This document shows positions 1-8,221 of a DNA stretch of 64,000 nucleotides, piece by piece. The stretch is from Williamsia sp. 1135 (GTDB lineage: Bacteria > Actinomycetota > Actinomycetes > Mycobacteriales > Mycobacteriaceae). The first letter of the stretch is position 1. Every line of letters begins with the position of its first letter. The notes below the pieces were generated by a model. It was not told the DNA's origin. It was given only the letters and a program-made list of their open reading frames with translations, and did not search any database. Position numbers and translations under genes: made by a program. The stretch is from contig NZ_MJEI01000083.1 of NCBI RefSeq assembly GCF_002095395.1, forward strand, positions 18,261 to 82,260, read 5' to 3'.

Positions 1-353
1 ACCGTCCGCCCGGACCACTCGGACCGGGATCGGGCGGTCTCGGGGATCACCTGGACTGCGCGGCCACCGATGGTGACGAAACCCGCGGTCAAATTCTCGT
101 TGCGTGTCAACAACTCCGAGATTGCGTCGGTCATCCGGTCGGTGTCCAGCGACCCGCGGACGCGGGACCTCGACTGGGACGCGTACAGGTCCGTCTCGCC
201 GCTCTCGTTGGCCATCTGCAAGTGGTAGAAGAACCCCTCCTGCAACGGCGACAGCGGCAAGATGTCCCTGATCGCACCGAAAGACGCTGACAAAACGGCT
301 ATCTCGGGATCGGTCAGCGCTACCAGAGGAGGCCGCGCTGCCTCCACCGTCAC
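1..353 (-). CDS. NRPS, N-terminal condensation domain (partial, runs off window)
   Basis: The start of a nonribosomal peptide synthetase that continues beyond base 1. From a GTG at 353 the frame opens with a linker and then the condensation-domain core motif C1 (ILPLSPLQEGFFYH), followed by residues typical of the domain's first lobe (LDTDRMTDAISELL, AGFVTIGGRAVQVIPE). The GTG overlaps the stop of the preceding gene as GTGA, a four-base overlap that implies translational coupling. C1 of the form LPLSPLQEG is common in domains that follow an epimerisation domain, which fits the epimerase-like fragment just upstream. It should condense aminoacyl units of the siderophore; substrates cannot be read because adenylation domains are outside the window. 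Confidence 0.85.
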   Translation of the reverse strand, partial: MTVEAARPPLVALTDPEIAVLSASFGAIRDILPLSPLQEGFFYHLQMANESGETDLYASQSRSRVRGSLDTDRMTDAISELLTRNENLTAGFVTIGGRAVQVIPETARSRSEWSGRT

Positions 354-1402
354 CACCCCGGTGACCGCTGCGGCGATGGCTCGGCAGCGTCAGATGTCAC
401 ATCGGCGTCACTTGTCGAGAATTCCAATGACCGGCACAGGGCATCGACATCGAAGTCGATGCCGCTGCGGGATTGGAGCACCACCTGGAGCCGACGAGAG
501 TTGCCATCGGCCGTCGCCGGTCCGCGAACCACCGTGACGACCACTGCGTAACGACCCCAGTGCTCGCAGTCGGCGTCCGGCACCCGAACGGCGGCCTCGC
601 CTTCGGCCACCCGCACCAACACTGCAGCGTCAGGAACGTCGTCGAAGATGCCGAGAGGCTGGTCGTTGTCCCAGTACAGCAGTGCGTAGTCCATCGCCGT
701 CGATCGGTCCGCCGGGACGATGCCCGCGTCACGAAGCGTCGCATAGACGCCTGGCCCCGCTCCGATCGCCTCTGAACCGAGATCCTCCAACACGACCGGG
801 TAGCGCGTGGTGATTCGCCCCGGCAGTACGAGATCCGCCGAACCGCGAGCCGATTGTTCGACGTCGATCACCACACCGCCAGTGACCACAGCACCGATGT
901 GCGCTCCGAGCCACCCGAGTACCGATGCCGTGATTTCCTCCACCGCAAGCGAACTGAACACCTCACTCGCGCCGATCACGGCCTGCGCGTCCGCATCTAT
1001 CCCAGCGAACTCGCGGTCGGAGTGGTTGTCCGCGAAATCCATCCAGTACGCGGAGTCGAGGATTTCAGCGGACCCTGACCGATCGCTGCGCTGCCGCAGC
1101 AATGAATCACAATCGGGGACATGTAGATGCGGGCGATCGCCCGCTGCCAGTGCCGTTGCCACTGTCGCCAGGGTTTCGGCGAACACATCGACCGCTGTGG
1201 CGTCGATGTCGCCCGCGGCGACCACCGAGAACGAGACATCGTCGGTCGCCGACCCACACAGCAGGTGCATCGACCTCGGCGACACCGGTGCGTCGAACAC
1301 ATCGCGATCCTCGAGGTGGATCTGCGCGCGGAGGTCGGCGGCCGTCGGATTCCCGCCGTGATAGCCGAATGCCCGCACGCACCGCACAAAAGCATCGACC
1401 AT
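350..1402 (-). CDS. Degenerate epimerisation/condensation-like NRPS fragment
   Basis: A 350-residue protein resembling the second half of an NRPS epimerisation (E) domain. Residues about 160-200 match the 'VDLEGHGRE...YPV' stretch and the end (DYALLYW ... RYAVVVTVV) matches the E-domain C-lobe. The HHxxxDG catalytic motif appears as A62-A-G-D-I-D67-A, so both histidines are missing, and EGHGRE has become VEQSARG. About 60-70 residues of the usual N-lobe are absent. It is probably catalytically dead. The ATG at 1402 lacks a clear ribosome binding site, and the same frame is open upstream through a TAG at 1448-1450 into the formyltransferase gene, so it may be the distal part of one interrupted gene. 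It ends in a GTGA overlap with the next NRPS gene. Confidence 0.6.
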   Translation of the reverse strand: MVDAFVRCVRAFGYHGGNPTAADLRAQIHLEDRDVFDAPVSPRSMHLLCGSATDDVSFSVVAAGDIDATAVDVFAETLATVATALAAGDRPHLHVPDCDSLLRQRSDRSGSAEILDSAYWMDFADNHSDREFAGIDADAQAVIGASEVFSSLAVEEITASVLGWLGAHIGAVVTGGVVIDVEQSARGSADLVLPGRITTRYPVVLEDLGSEAIGAGPGVYATLRDAGIVPADRSTAMDYALLYWDNDQPLGIFDDVPDAAVLVRVAEGEAAVRVPDADCEHWGRYAVVVTVVRGPATADGNSRRLQVVLQSRSGIDFDVDALCRSLEFSTSDADVTSDAAEPSPQRSPGW

Positions 1403-1447
1403 GACCGGGGTCGGCAGATCCGATACCCCCTCGACGTCACGGACCCA

Positions 1448-2992
1448 CTACCACACCCGCGCCGAGTGCACACCCGCTTCTGCGTCGAAGCGTTCCAGCA
1501 GGTCGAGGCCGGTACCACCCGGCACCTCCGCTGCGATACCCGCGGCGACCGCGGCGTCGATGTCGACAATCGTTGCGGACCCGCCTCCACCGACCTCGGC
1601 CAGCGCCGACAGGGCCGTCTCGATTTGTTCCAGGAGCCGGTCCACGGTGTGGCGTTCAACAACGTCTGCGGCGAACACGCAGGTGATCCCGATCTGATCG
1701 TCGTCGAGTCGCAGCGCCAGTTCGATGTCCGATGCCCTCTGTTCCACAGCATCGAAGCGGTACGACTGCGGCGGTTCATGGCGGTTCGTCGACCCAAGGT
1801 CGTGCCTGCTCACACAGGACACGGTCAGTTGCGGCCTGCTGCTGACACCGTCCGTCCCGTCGAGGGCATCGACGATCTCGGTGAACGGGATCGATGCATG
1901 CCGGGTGGCCTCGCCGATGGCCCGCTGCACCTCGACCACGACTTCTTCGCCGAAGTGGTTTCCGGGCAGCTCAATTCGCAGCGGAACCCAACCGGCCTCT
2001 TCGCGGACCGGAAGAGCCAGGGTGAGCGCGCGGTCTCCGGTGATCTCGGACACCCCAGCCGCCACCGCACCGATCAGCACAGCGGTCACCGGCAGTTCGA
2101 TGCGCTGAGCCGCGTCTCGGACGAGGACGGACGCACGGCCCGCCGCGATCCGTTCGACGCGCTCGACACTTCGTGGGCCCGAACTCCTGTCGGAGCGACC
2201 GCCGGGTATCGGCGCACCCGCGGTCGTGGTCTGCCCCACGCCCAGCCAGTAGCGGAGGTCCGCGATGACCGACGTGAGGTCGTCTTTTCCGCCACGCGCG
2301 AAGTCGAAGAGAATCGCATAGAACCGGTAGTGGTCCGTGAGCACCCCGAGGAACGTCGCTCGCGCGAAGTTCTCGTGGTCGCGCAAGGTCCCGATCGTCG
2401 CCAACTCTCGCATCCCGAAATAGGACCCGGCCGTAGGGTCGCTCCCGCCCGCGTCCGCGGCCGGCCGGAGTCCGCCGGTGGTCTTCGCAGCGTCGAACGC
2501 CGACACGAAGATGTCGTGACACTGCTGGCTGACGGTCAGCGTCAACTCTTCGAGTGTGATGTCGTCGGGGAGGTCGAAGGTCGATTGCTCGACGATTGCC
2601 CCCGTGTCGATACCCTTGTCGACCCGGTGAATTGTGACGCCAAAACTGGTTTCACCGTTCAGGATCGCATGCACGGCGCCTGCCATCGGCAGTCCCCGAT
2701 AGAACGGTAGCGGTCCGCCGTGAACATTGAGGATCGTCAGTTCGAGGTCGAGGATCGGCTTCCGAAAAATGAAGGGGTTTCCTGTCGACCACACGACCTG
2801 ATCGGCCGTCGACGCCTCCTCGAAGACGTCCGCCAGGTCGTTGACATCGGTCGCCCCGACACATCGGAGCTCGCCTGCCCAGGCAGGCGGGTCCTCGCGT
2901 TCAGGATGTACGACCAGACTCACCTCTGCGTGCCTTGATCGCGCGTACTCGACCGCGCGCCAGAGCAACGAACCCGAACCGACAAATATCAT
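1448..2992 (-). CDS. Formyltransferase fused to the C-lobe of a condensation domain
   Basis: Residues about 1-200 are a methionyl-tRNA-formyltransferase-like domain: the asparagine/histidine motif NVHGGPLP and the downstream HRVDKGIDTG segment with the catalytic aspartate are present. Such enzymes formylate N-hydroxyornithine from formyl-tetrahydrofolate in exochelin, coelichelin and rhodochelin pathways. Unusually, about 300 further residues match only the C-terminal lobe of an NRPS condensation domain (VTAVLIGAVAAGVSEITG, PFTEIVDALDG) and end at what looks like the first residues of an adenylation domain (LLERFDAEAG). The TAG at 1448 is in frame with the next gene. I chose the ATG at 2992, preceded by GAAAGAG, over a TTG at 3007. 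Formylation is well supported; the role of the extra half domain is unknown. Confidence 0.8.
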   Translation of the reverse strand: MIFVGSGSLLWRAVEYARSRHAEVSLVVHPEREDPPAWAGELRCVGATDVNDLADVFEEASTADQVVWSTGNPFIFRKPILDLELTILNVHGGPLPFYRGLPMAGAVHAILNGETSFGVTIHRVDKGIDTGAIVEQSTFDLPDDITLEELTLTVSQQCHDIFVSAFDAAKTTGGLRPAADAGGSDPTAGSYFGMRELATIGTLRDHENFARATFLGVLTDHYRFYAILFDFARGGKDDLTSVIADLRYWLGVGQTTTAGAPIPGGRSDRSSGPRSVERVERIAAGRASVLVRDAAQRIELPVTAVLIGAVAAGVSEITGDRALTLALPVREEAGWVPLRIELPGNHFGEEVVVEVQRAIGEATRHASIPFTEIVDALDGTDGVSSRPQLTVSCVSRHDLGSTNRHEPPQSYRFDAVEQRASDIELALRLDDDQIGITCVFAADVVERHTVDRLLEQIETALSALAEVGGGGSATIVDIDAAVAAGIAAEVPGGTGLDLLERFDAEAGVHSARVW

Positions 2993-3101
2993 GTTGAACT
3001 CTTTCAATCCTGTTCGTTGGCACCGGCTGACCTGCCCGGCCAGGTTTCACCGGTCAGCGACCACCGAACCGACGGGTCCGTCGTGACAGTGGTGAACGCC
3101 G

Positions 3102-3509
3102 CTAGCGGGACGCTATCTGGTCGGCAGCGCCGGGTACGGGTTGCGCGGGATCGTTACCTAGGGCGACGATCCGGTTGTCGCCGTCGACGTGGACGACTTT
3201 GGGCTCATGGACGATCACCTCGGCCTGCTCGAGTTGCAGGAACGACATGATGATCACGAGGTCGCCTGGGTTGACCAGATGTGCCGCAGCACCATTGATA
3301 CAGACGACGCCCGAATCAGGTGCGCCTGTGATCACGTAGGTCTCCAGTCGCGCGCCATTCGTGACGTCGACGACCTGGACCTGTTCGCCCTCCACCAGAT
3401 CCGCCGCCTTCATCAACGTCTCGTCGATGGTGATCGAACCGACGTAGTGCAGGTCGGCCTGGGTGACGGTGGCGCGGTGGACCTTGCCATTGACCATGGT
3501 GCGAAGCAT
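3102..3509 (-). CDS. panD: Aspartate 1-decarboxylase (PanD type)
   Basis: PanD makes beta-alanine from L-aspartate using a pyruvoyl group formed by self-cleavage. All key residues of the family can be placed: K9, Y22, the cleavage pair G24-S25 (YVGSITID), R54, T57 and Y58. At 135 residues it has normal length. It starts at ATG 3509 behind GAGGGAAC. It lies between the mbtH-like gene and the formyltransferase on the same strand, inside the siderophore operon rather than beside panB/panC. Beta-alanine is a known residue of mycobacterial exochelin, so a dedicated precursor supply is plausible. The alternative, a misplaced housekeeping copy for pantothenate synthesis, cannot be excluded from this window. 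Confidence 0.93.
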   Translation of the reverse strand: MLRTMVNGKVHRATVTQADLHYVGSITIDETLMKAADLVEGEQVQVVDVTNGARLETYVITGAPDSGVVCINGAAAHLVNPGDLVIIMSFLQLEQAEVIVHEPKVVHVDGDNRIVALGNDPAQPVPGAADQIASR

Positions 3510-3547
3510 GTTAGTTCCCTCGAGGTTTGAGTTGAGTTGGGGTTGAG

Positions 3548-3808
3548 TCAGTTGGTTACGCTCTGGCGAGACGCCGAGTCTGCAGCATCGCGTTCCATGG
3601 CGTCGCGCAGACTCTTGGGCCGCATGTCGGTCCAGTGTTCCTCGACGTAATCAACACATTCTTGCCGCCCGGTACCGCCGTCACGACCATGCACCACCCG
3701 CCAGCCGTCTGGCACCTGGGCGAACGTCGGCCACAGGGAGTACTGCTCCTCGCCGTTGATCAGGACGTAAAACGTTCCGTCTTCGTTGTCAAAGGGATTG
3801 GTAGACAA
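3548..3808 (-). CDS. MbtH-like protein
   Basis: Small MbtH-family partner that binds and activates NRPS adenylation domains. The family signature is complete: [24 protein letters not shown] near the N-terminus (given here only as a landmark in shortened form: [16 protein letters not shown]) and [13 protein letters not shown] near the C-terminus. The best start is TTG at 3808, nine bases after GGAG; this gives 86 residues and a 20-base overlap with the end of the hydroxylase gene. A longer reading from 3889 has no family support. Its presence implies at least one MbtH-dependent adenylation domain in the NRPS beyond the window. Confidence 0.93.
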   Translation of the reverse strand: MSTNPFDNEDGTFYVLINGEEQYSLWPTFAQVPDGWRVVHGRDGGTGRQECVDYVEEHWTDMRPKSLRDAMERDAADSASRQSVTN

Positions 3809-5132
3809 GGTTCTTTTCTCCTTCAGCGGGGGGCGCCGCAGTGGTGTCGACGCGGGTACCGGACTGCGCCGCCCGTTTGGCGGCCACAAGCGAATCGACG
3901 AGCTCTCCGGATCGCACGGCGAGATTCGACAACAACGTCGATGTCAGTCCGTGCGTGTGCTCGGTGGCACCCTGGAGGTATATCCCGCCCGAGATCTGCC
4001 CGCTCGTGGTGACGCGGTAGTCGCGATCGACCAGGGGGCGACCCTGATCGTCGACATCGCAAGCGCCCGCGAGCGGCCCCAGCAGATCCTGGATCCCGGC
4101 CGGTTCGAATCCAGTTGCGTACACGACGGCATCGCACTCGAGCTCGTCGACGTCTTGCGACGGGCGGTGCAGGACCTGCACGTTCACACCGGATTCCGAC
4201 TCGGAGATCGAGCTGATCTCCGAGGCCCCACGAACAAACAGTCGCCTTCGCCCCGAGACCCGTTCGCCGTACTCACGTCGGTAGAGTTCCTCGATCAGCG
4301 GCGGGTCGACCGCGGAGTAGTTGGTGCCGCGGTGATAGCTGAGCAGCTGAGCGCGAAGCTCATTCGATGACTGGTGAAAGTCGACCACGGCTTCGGGATC
4401 GAAGATCCGGTTCGCGTACGGGCTGTCGTCTGCCGGCGTGTAACCGTATTTGCCGAAGACCGCATGGATCTCTGCACCGGGATACGACTCGTGCAGGTAC
4501 GCGGCGACTTCCGCCGCGCTCTGGCCGGCACCGACCACCACGAGCTTCTGATGACGGAGCGGAGGCAGCTCACGAAGGTGTTCCAGGAGTCGATGATTGT
4601 GGAAGAGTCTGCGACTCAGTTGCACACCCTCAGGAACCTTGGATCGCAATCCTCCGGCCAGCACCACGTTACGTCCGGATACCGGGACCGAGCCTGCCAC
4701 CCGAACCTCGAACAGCTCCCCCGTCCACCCCACCGAACTGACCTCTGCGCCGTAGGTGACCGGCGACGAGACCTTCCCCGCGGCCCACTCCAGGTAGTCG
4801 TGAAACTCCAGGCGAGTGGGAAAGAAGCTCTGCTGATTGATGAAGTCGATCAATTTGCCACGCTCGGACAAGTACTTCAGGAAGGAATACTGACTACAGA
4901 CATCTCGCTGTGTGGCAAGGTCTTTCAGGAAAGATATCTGCATGGTGGTGCCTGGGAGCAGCATGCCCCGGTGCCAGCCGAACCGCTCCTGCTTCTCCAC
5001 GAAGCTCGCCGTGATCCGCTCGGAGGGATCCGTTCGTTCGTTGTGTTCCTCGATCGCGATCGCCAACGCGAGATTCGATGGACCGAAGCCCACCCCCACC
5101 ACGTCGACCGGAGTATTGCTGTCGCTCTTCAC
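3789..5132 (-). CDS. L-ornithine/L-lysine N-monooxygenase (siderophore hydroxylase)
   Basis: Flavin-dependent N-hydroxylating monooxygenase of the PvdA/SidA/IucD family, which hydroxylates the side-chain amine of ornithine or lysine to make hydroxamate precursors. The FAD site [12 protein letters not shown] lies at residues about 12-23, the NADPH site [16 protein letters not shown] in the middle, and the family motif DAVVYATGF near the C-terminus. The substrate-facing [10 protein letters not shown] segment is typical; ornithine is more likely than lysine given the formyltransferase partner, but this is inference. At 447 residues it has normal length. The start is GTG 5132 behind GGGAGGAG. A 134-base gap with AT-rich sequence separates it from the AMP-ligase gene, so it may have its own promoter. 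Confidence 0.92.
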   Translation of the reverse strand: MKSDSNTPVDVVGVGFGPSNLALAIAIEEHNERTDPSERITASFVEKQERFGWHRGMLLPGTTMQISFLKDLATQRDVCSQYSFLKYLSERGKLIDFINQQSFFPTRLEFHDYLEWAAGKVSSPVTYGAEVSSVGWTGELFEVRVAGSVPVSGRNVVLAGGLRSKVPEGVQLSRRLFHNHRLLEHLRELPPLRHQKLVVVGAGQSAAEVAAYLHESYPGAEIHAVFGKYGYTPADDSPYANRIFDPEAVVDFHQSSNELRAQLLSYHRGTNYSAVDPPLIEELYRREYGERVSGRRRLFVRGASEISSISESESGVNVQVLHRPSQDVDELECDAVVYATGFEPAGIQDLLGPLAGACDVDDQGRPLVDRDYRVTTSGQISGGIYLQGATEHTHGLTSTLLSNLAVRSGELVDSLVAAKRAAQSGTRVDTTAAPPAEGEKNLVYQSL

Positions 5133-5211
5133 GAATCGACTCCTCCCGCCAGGCTCTCGAATGAGCCGACTCGAATGACCATTTCAGACCTATCCATTCT
5201 GTGGATTGTGC

Positions 5212-5230
5212 AAGTATAAGCTATTTAATC
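5212..5230. promoter_or_regulatory. Candidate iron-responsive operator upstream of hydroxylase
   Basis: An AT-rich stretch about 85 bases before the hydroxylase start contains TAAGCTATT. The core TAGGCTATT recurs in both arms of the 8046-8284 intergenic region, upstream of the other two siderophore transcription units. The core resembles the central TAGGCTA of DtxR/IdeR boxes, but the flanks fit poorly. The shared motif is visible; assignment to IdeR is a guess. Confidence 0.3.
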
Positions 5231-5266
5231 TCCTGATTCGCCACGTACCCTCGCGAACGATCGACC

Positions 5267-6892
5267 TCACTTCGCGCGCTGGTTCAGCTTGCTGACCTTG
5301 CCCACGGCCGTCCGTTCGAACTCGTCGACAAGTTCGACCACATCAGGCAGTTTGTAAGCGGCAAGCCGTTTGTCCCGCAGAAACTTTCGGATGGTTCCGA
5401 GGGTCAACAGCGACGTGTCGCCGCCCGCACGTGACACCACAAAGGCTTTCGTGCGCTCGCCGAGCATCTCGTCTGGAACTCCCACCACCGACACGTCATG
5501 GACGGCGTCGAACGCCAGCAGTAGATTCTCGACTTCCTCAGGGGCAATCTTTTCGCCGCCACGGTTGATCTGATCCTTCGACCGGCCGACCACCGTCAGA
5601 TATCCGCGCTCGTCCTCGAGCACGATGTCGCCGGTCTTGTAGAACCCGTCTGCGGTGAAATTCTGCGCGTTGTGCTCCGGCGCCCGGTAGTACCCACGAA
5701 TCGTGGACGGCCCTCTGGTCCAGAGATGTCCGGCAGTTCCGGTGGGCACGACAGTGCCCTCGTCGTCGACCACCACCACCTCGTCGGCTGACAGAGTGGG
5801 CCTTCCCTGCCTGGATGTGATCGTGTCGTCGTCTTCGTCGAGGCCGGTGAAGGTGGTCAGGCCCTCCGCCATCCCGAAGCTCTGCTGCACGGTCGCTCCC
5901 AACTCGGCACGTACCCGGCCCGCTGCCTGCGCACTGAACTTTGCGCCGCCAACGCGCAGTACCTGCAGACTCGTCAGGTCGTAACGCTCTTTCAGCGACG
6001 AGTTCAGCCACACGAGTGCCAGCGGCGGCACCACCGAGACGTCCGTGACGCCATGCTGGGCGATGAGCGGGAACGCAACGTCCGGGCTCCCGTTCAAGGT
6101 CGGCACGATGGTGCCGCCCTGACTGAGCACACCGAGGAAGCCCGGGGATCTCATCGCAAAGCTGTGGCACAGAGGCAATACGACCAGCTGGACGGTGTCC
6201 CCGGTGATCGCGCCGATTTTGACACTTGCCCTTACCGAGGCCAGATAGTCCTCATGGGTGTGCGGGATCACCTTCGGTTGACCAGTTGTGCCGCCGGATA
6301 ATTGGAGAAAGGCGACGTCAGACGGCAGTGACCGGCGAGCATGACCGAGGGCGCCATGCGACAACAATTGCTCGACGTCCGCGCTGGTACCGTCCGTCGC
6401 AAGTACGACGGTGTGTTCCAGGTTCGGTGACGACTCCTCGAGTTCGCGGGCCAGCGCGGCGAAGTCGTTGCCCGCGTGCGTCTCGATGGTGACGTAAGCC
6501 CGCGCCTCGGTGAACTCCACGAAATACTCGATCTCGTGCCGACGCAGCGCGGCGAGTGCCAAGACCGGGACAGCGCCGATCTCGAACAGCGCAAACAGGA
6601 TCGGCACATAGTCGGAGACGTTCGGCAGGTGCAGCACGACGCGATCACCGCGACTGATACCCAGATCGGTGAAGCCGGCCGCGAACCGAAGTACGCGCTC
6701 CCCCAACTCTCCGTAAGTGATCCGGACGTCGCCGGCGATGATTGCAGTCTTGTCCGGGACGCGTTCGACGACTTCGAACAGCATCTCTGCCAGGGTCTGA
6801 TCGGTCCAGTGAACCTCACCCCGGTACCTGACGGCGAACTCCTCCGGGTAGGGCACGACACCGTCGAGCAGGAGAGGTTCGAGGGCGGTCAT
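5267..6892 (-). CDS. Aryl-AMP ligase for dihydroxybenzoate (DhbE/EntE family)
   Basis: Stand-alone adenylation enzyme that activates an aromatic acid with ATP and loads it on the aryl carrier protein. Family marks are clear: the P-loop-like LSGGTTGQPK, VGGAKFSAQA, QQSFGMAEGL, GYYRAPEHNAQNFT and the C-terminal lysine segment GKVSKLNQR. Length is 541 residues, as in DhbE. In DhbE the sequence around the ring-binding pocket reads HNY...SSPG; here it reads CHSFAMRSPG, so the asparagine (N235 in DhbE numbering, as I recall it) that contacts the 2-hydroxyl is a serine. With a dehydroshikimate dehydratase next door and no isochorismate genes, 3,4-dihydroxybenzoate is the likely substrate; 2,3-dihydroxybenzoate or salicylate remain possible. 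It overlaps the upstream gene by four bases. Confidence 0.9.
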   Translation of the reverse strand: MTALEPLLLDGVVPYPEEFAVRYRGEVHWTDQTLAEMLFEVVERVPDKTAIIAGDVRITYGELGERVLRFAAGFTDLGISRGDRVVLHLPNVSDYVPILFALFEIGAVPVLALAALRRHEIEYFVEFTEARAYVTIETHAGNDFAALARELEESSPNLEHTVVLATDGTSADVEQLLSHGALGHARRSLPSDVAFLQLSGGTTGQPKVIPHTHEDYLASVRASVKIGAITGDTVQLVVLPLCHSFAMRSPGFLGVLSQGGTIVPTLNGSPDVAFPLIAQHGVTDVSVVPPLALVWLNSSLKERYDLTSLQVLRVGGAKFSAQAAGRVRAELGATVQQSFGMAEGLTTFTGLDEDDDTITSRQGRPTLSADEVVVVDDEGTVVPTGTAGHLWTRGPSTIRGYYRAPEHNAQNFTADGFYKTGDIVLEDERGYLTVVGRSKDQINRGGEKIAPEEVENLLLAFDAVHDVSVVGVPDEMLGERTKAFVVSRAGGDTSLLTLGTIRKFLRDKRLAAYKLPDVVELVDEFERTAVGKVSKLNQRAK

Positions 6893-7767
6893 GAGTGGAT
6901 TCCGACTGTGTCCGGTGAAACAAACTCGGCTGCAGCGTCGTTCGCTGTCGGCCGCAGGCTCCTCAGGGCCGCGACCAGTCCCTCGAGGGATTGGGCGCCG
7001 ACTCGTGCCACCTCGTGAGGCGATCGCTCCCGGTAGCCAGGGTTGAAGATCTCGAGCGACAGGGGTCCGTCGTAACCTGATGCGAACACCGACGCCGTGG
7101 ACGGCAGCAAGTCCATCTCACCTTCCCCCGGGAAGCATCGATGATTTCGGCTCCATTGCTTGAGATCCATCGACAACCACGGCGCATCGGCCAGCTGGAA
7201 GAACCCCACAGCCCCGTGCGGCAGCGCGTCCAGCGTGTCGACACCCTCACCGCCGGCGAGCAGATGGAACGTGTCGACGACCAACGACAGATTCGGATGA
7301 TCCGCCTCTCGCACCACATCCCAGAGGTCGACAACCGAGCTGATGTGGGTCCCCCAGGCGAGCGCCTCGAACATGACCGTCATGCCCTGCTCCGCGGCGG
7401 CGTCACTGAGAGCTGCCACCTGAGTGGTGGAAAGATCGCGACTGCCCTCGGCGTCGTCATCGGTGTTGGACACCACCAGAATCGAGTCGGCACCGAGTTG
7501 TCGCATCACCTCGAGTTCTGAGCGAAAGCGCTTGAGCACATCGTCGAACTCTTTGTACGACACGCCTTCTGCGCGGCGAAAGGGTTGATAGAGATCGATG
7601 GTCAAGCCCAGATCTCCGCACCGCCGGGCGCAGTCGGCCGGCGACATCGAAGATTCTCGCAGGTCTGTGTCGAGTAGCTCGATTCCGTCGAACCCTGCGG
7701 CCGCAACGGCGTCGATCTTTTCGTCGAGCCCGCCGCCAAGCGACACGGTCGCCATACACAGTTTCAT
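6889..7767 (-). CDS. 3-dehydroshikimate dehydratase (QuiC/AsbF type)
   Basis: TIM-barrel protein of the xylose-isomerase-like family that converts 3-dehydroshikimate to 3,4-dihydroxybenzoate (protocatechuate). It follows the N-terminal domain of Pseudomonas QuiC closely: IATVSL-like start (MATVSLGGGLDEKIDA), FEALAWG, VVDTFHLL, FFQLADAP, WSRNHRCFPGEGE and GPLSLEIFN. These hold the metal-binding Glu, Asp, His/Gln and Glu positions of the family. The hydroxyphenylpyruvate-dioxygenase-like C-terminal half of QuiC is absent, so it is a single-domain, AsbF-sized enzyme (292 residues). It overlaps by four bases with both neighbours, placing it firmly in the carrier protein/AMP-ligase operon. A catabolic role is unlikely in this setting. 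Confidence 0.88.
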   Translation of the reverse strand: MKLCMATVSLGGGLDEKIDAVAAAGFDGIELLDTDLRESSMSPADCARRCGDLGLTIDLYQPFRRAEGVSYKEFDDVLKRFRSELEVMRQLGADSILVVSNTDDDAEGSRDLSTTQVAALSDAAAEQGMTVMFEALAWGTHISSVVDLWDVVREADHPNLSLVVDTFHLLAGGEGVDTLDALPHGAVGFFQLADAPWLSMDLKQWSRNHRCFPGEGEMDLLPSTASVFASGYDGPLSLEIFNPGYRERSPHEVARVGAQSLEGLVAALRSLRPTANDAAAEFVSPDTVGIHS

Positions 7768-8045
7768 GACATCGCCTTTCCGACTTCGGTATTCGGCTCG
7801 TTCACGAGCACCTCCACCCAGTGGCCGACGACCGGCTCGGACGCCAGGACCGGAAAGTCGACATCAGCCGCTCCGGCGCTGCGCCACTTCTCGACCAGCG
7901 ACATCAACCGGATGGAATCCAGCCCGGCATCGATGAGATCCGTGTCCTCGGCCAGTTCCTCCGGAGGTATCCCGAGCGCTGCGGCGATGTCAGCGACCAC
8001 CTGCTCTTTCGACAACGTCGCCTGCGCATTCTGCTGGCTCACCAC
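7764..8045 (-). CDS. Aryl carrier protein
   Basis: A 93-residue stand-alone carrier protein. The phosphopantetheine attachment motif LIDAGLDSIRLMSLVEKWR has the modified serine in GLDS and matches the aryl carrier domain of EntB, as does VDFPVLASEPVVGHWVEVL. It should hold the dihydroxybenzoyl thioester made by the AMP ligase and donate it to the first NRPS condensation domain. Unlike EntB there is no isochorismatase domain, consistent with the ring coming from dehydroshikimate. The start is GTG 8045 behind AGGAG. It is the first gene of a tightly overlapping operon with the dehydratase and the ligase. Confidence 0.92.
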   Translation of the reverse strand: MVSQQNAQATLSKEQVVADIAAALGIPPEELAEDTDLIDAGLDSIRLMSLVEKWRSAGAADVDFPVLASEPVVGHWVEVLVNEPNTEVGKAMS

Positions 8046-8106
8046 TGCACTCCTAGTCTCACTTTCCGTGGATGATCCGAGGCGGCGCCCCAGCCAGCCA
8101 GTCGAT

Positions 8107-8125
8107 TTATAATAGCCTAGACATA
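8107..8125 (-). promoter_or_regulatory. Candidate IdeR/DtxR-like box before the aryl carrier operon
   Basis: Read on the minus strand this site is TATGTCTAGGCTATTATAA. By hand alignment 12 of 19 positions agree with the consensus TTAGGTTAGGCTAACCTAA, including the whole TAGGCTA core. It lies about 60 bases before the carrier protein start, where an iron-dependent repressor would be expected. Confidence 0.45.
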
Positions 8126-8221
8126 TATTGGCATTTAGGGAAGTGCTTAGCCCCCGCAGCTACCTCTTACAACGCTCACTGCGAGCCTGTGGTCGCCCCA
8201 GGGCCCCGTGGCCGCACATAA

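Noticed and set aside
1127..2710. Long plus-strand frame opposite the formyltransferase
   Set aside because: Arg/His-rich antisense frame produced by GC-rich codon bias; no family likeness, and the minus strand has clear domains.
8131..8149. TTAGGGAAGTGCTTAGCCC as a further IdeR box
   Set aside because: Only the first five bases and a few others agree with the consensus; no symmetry.
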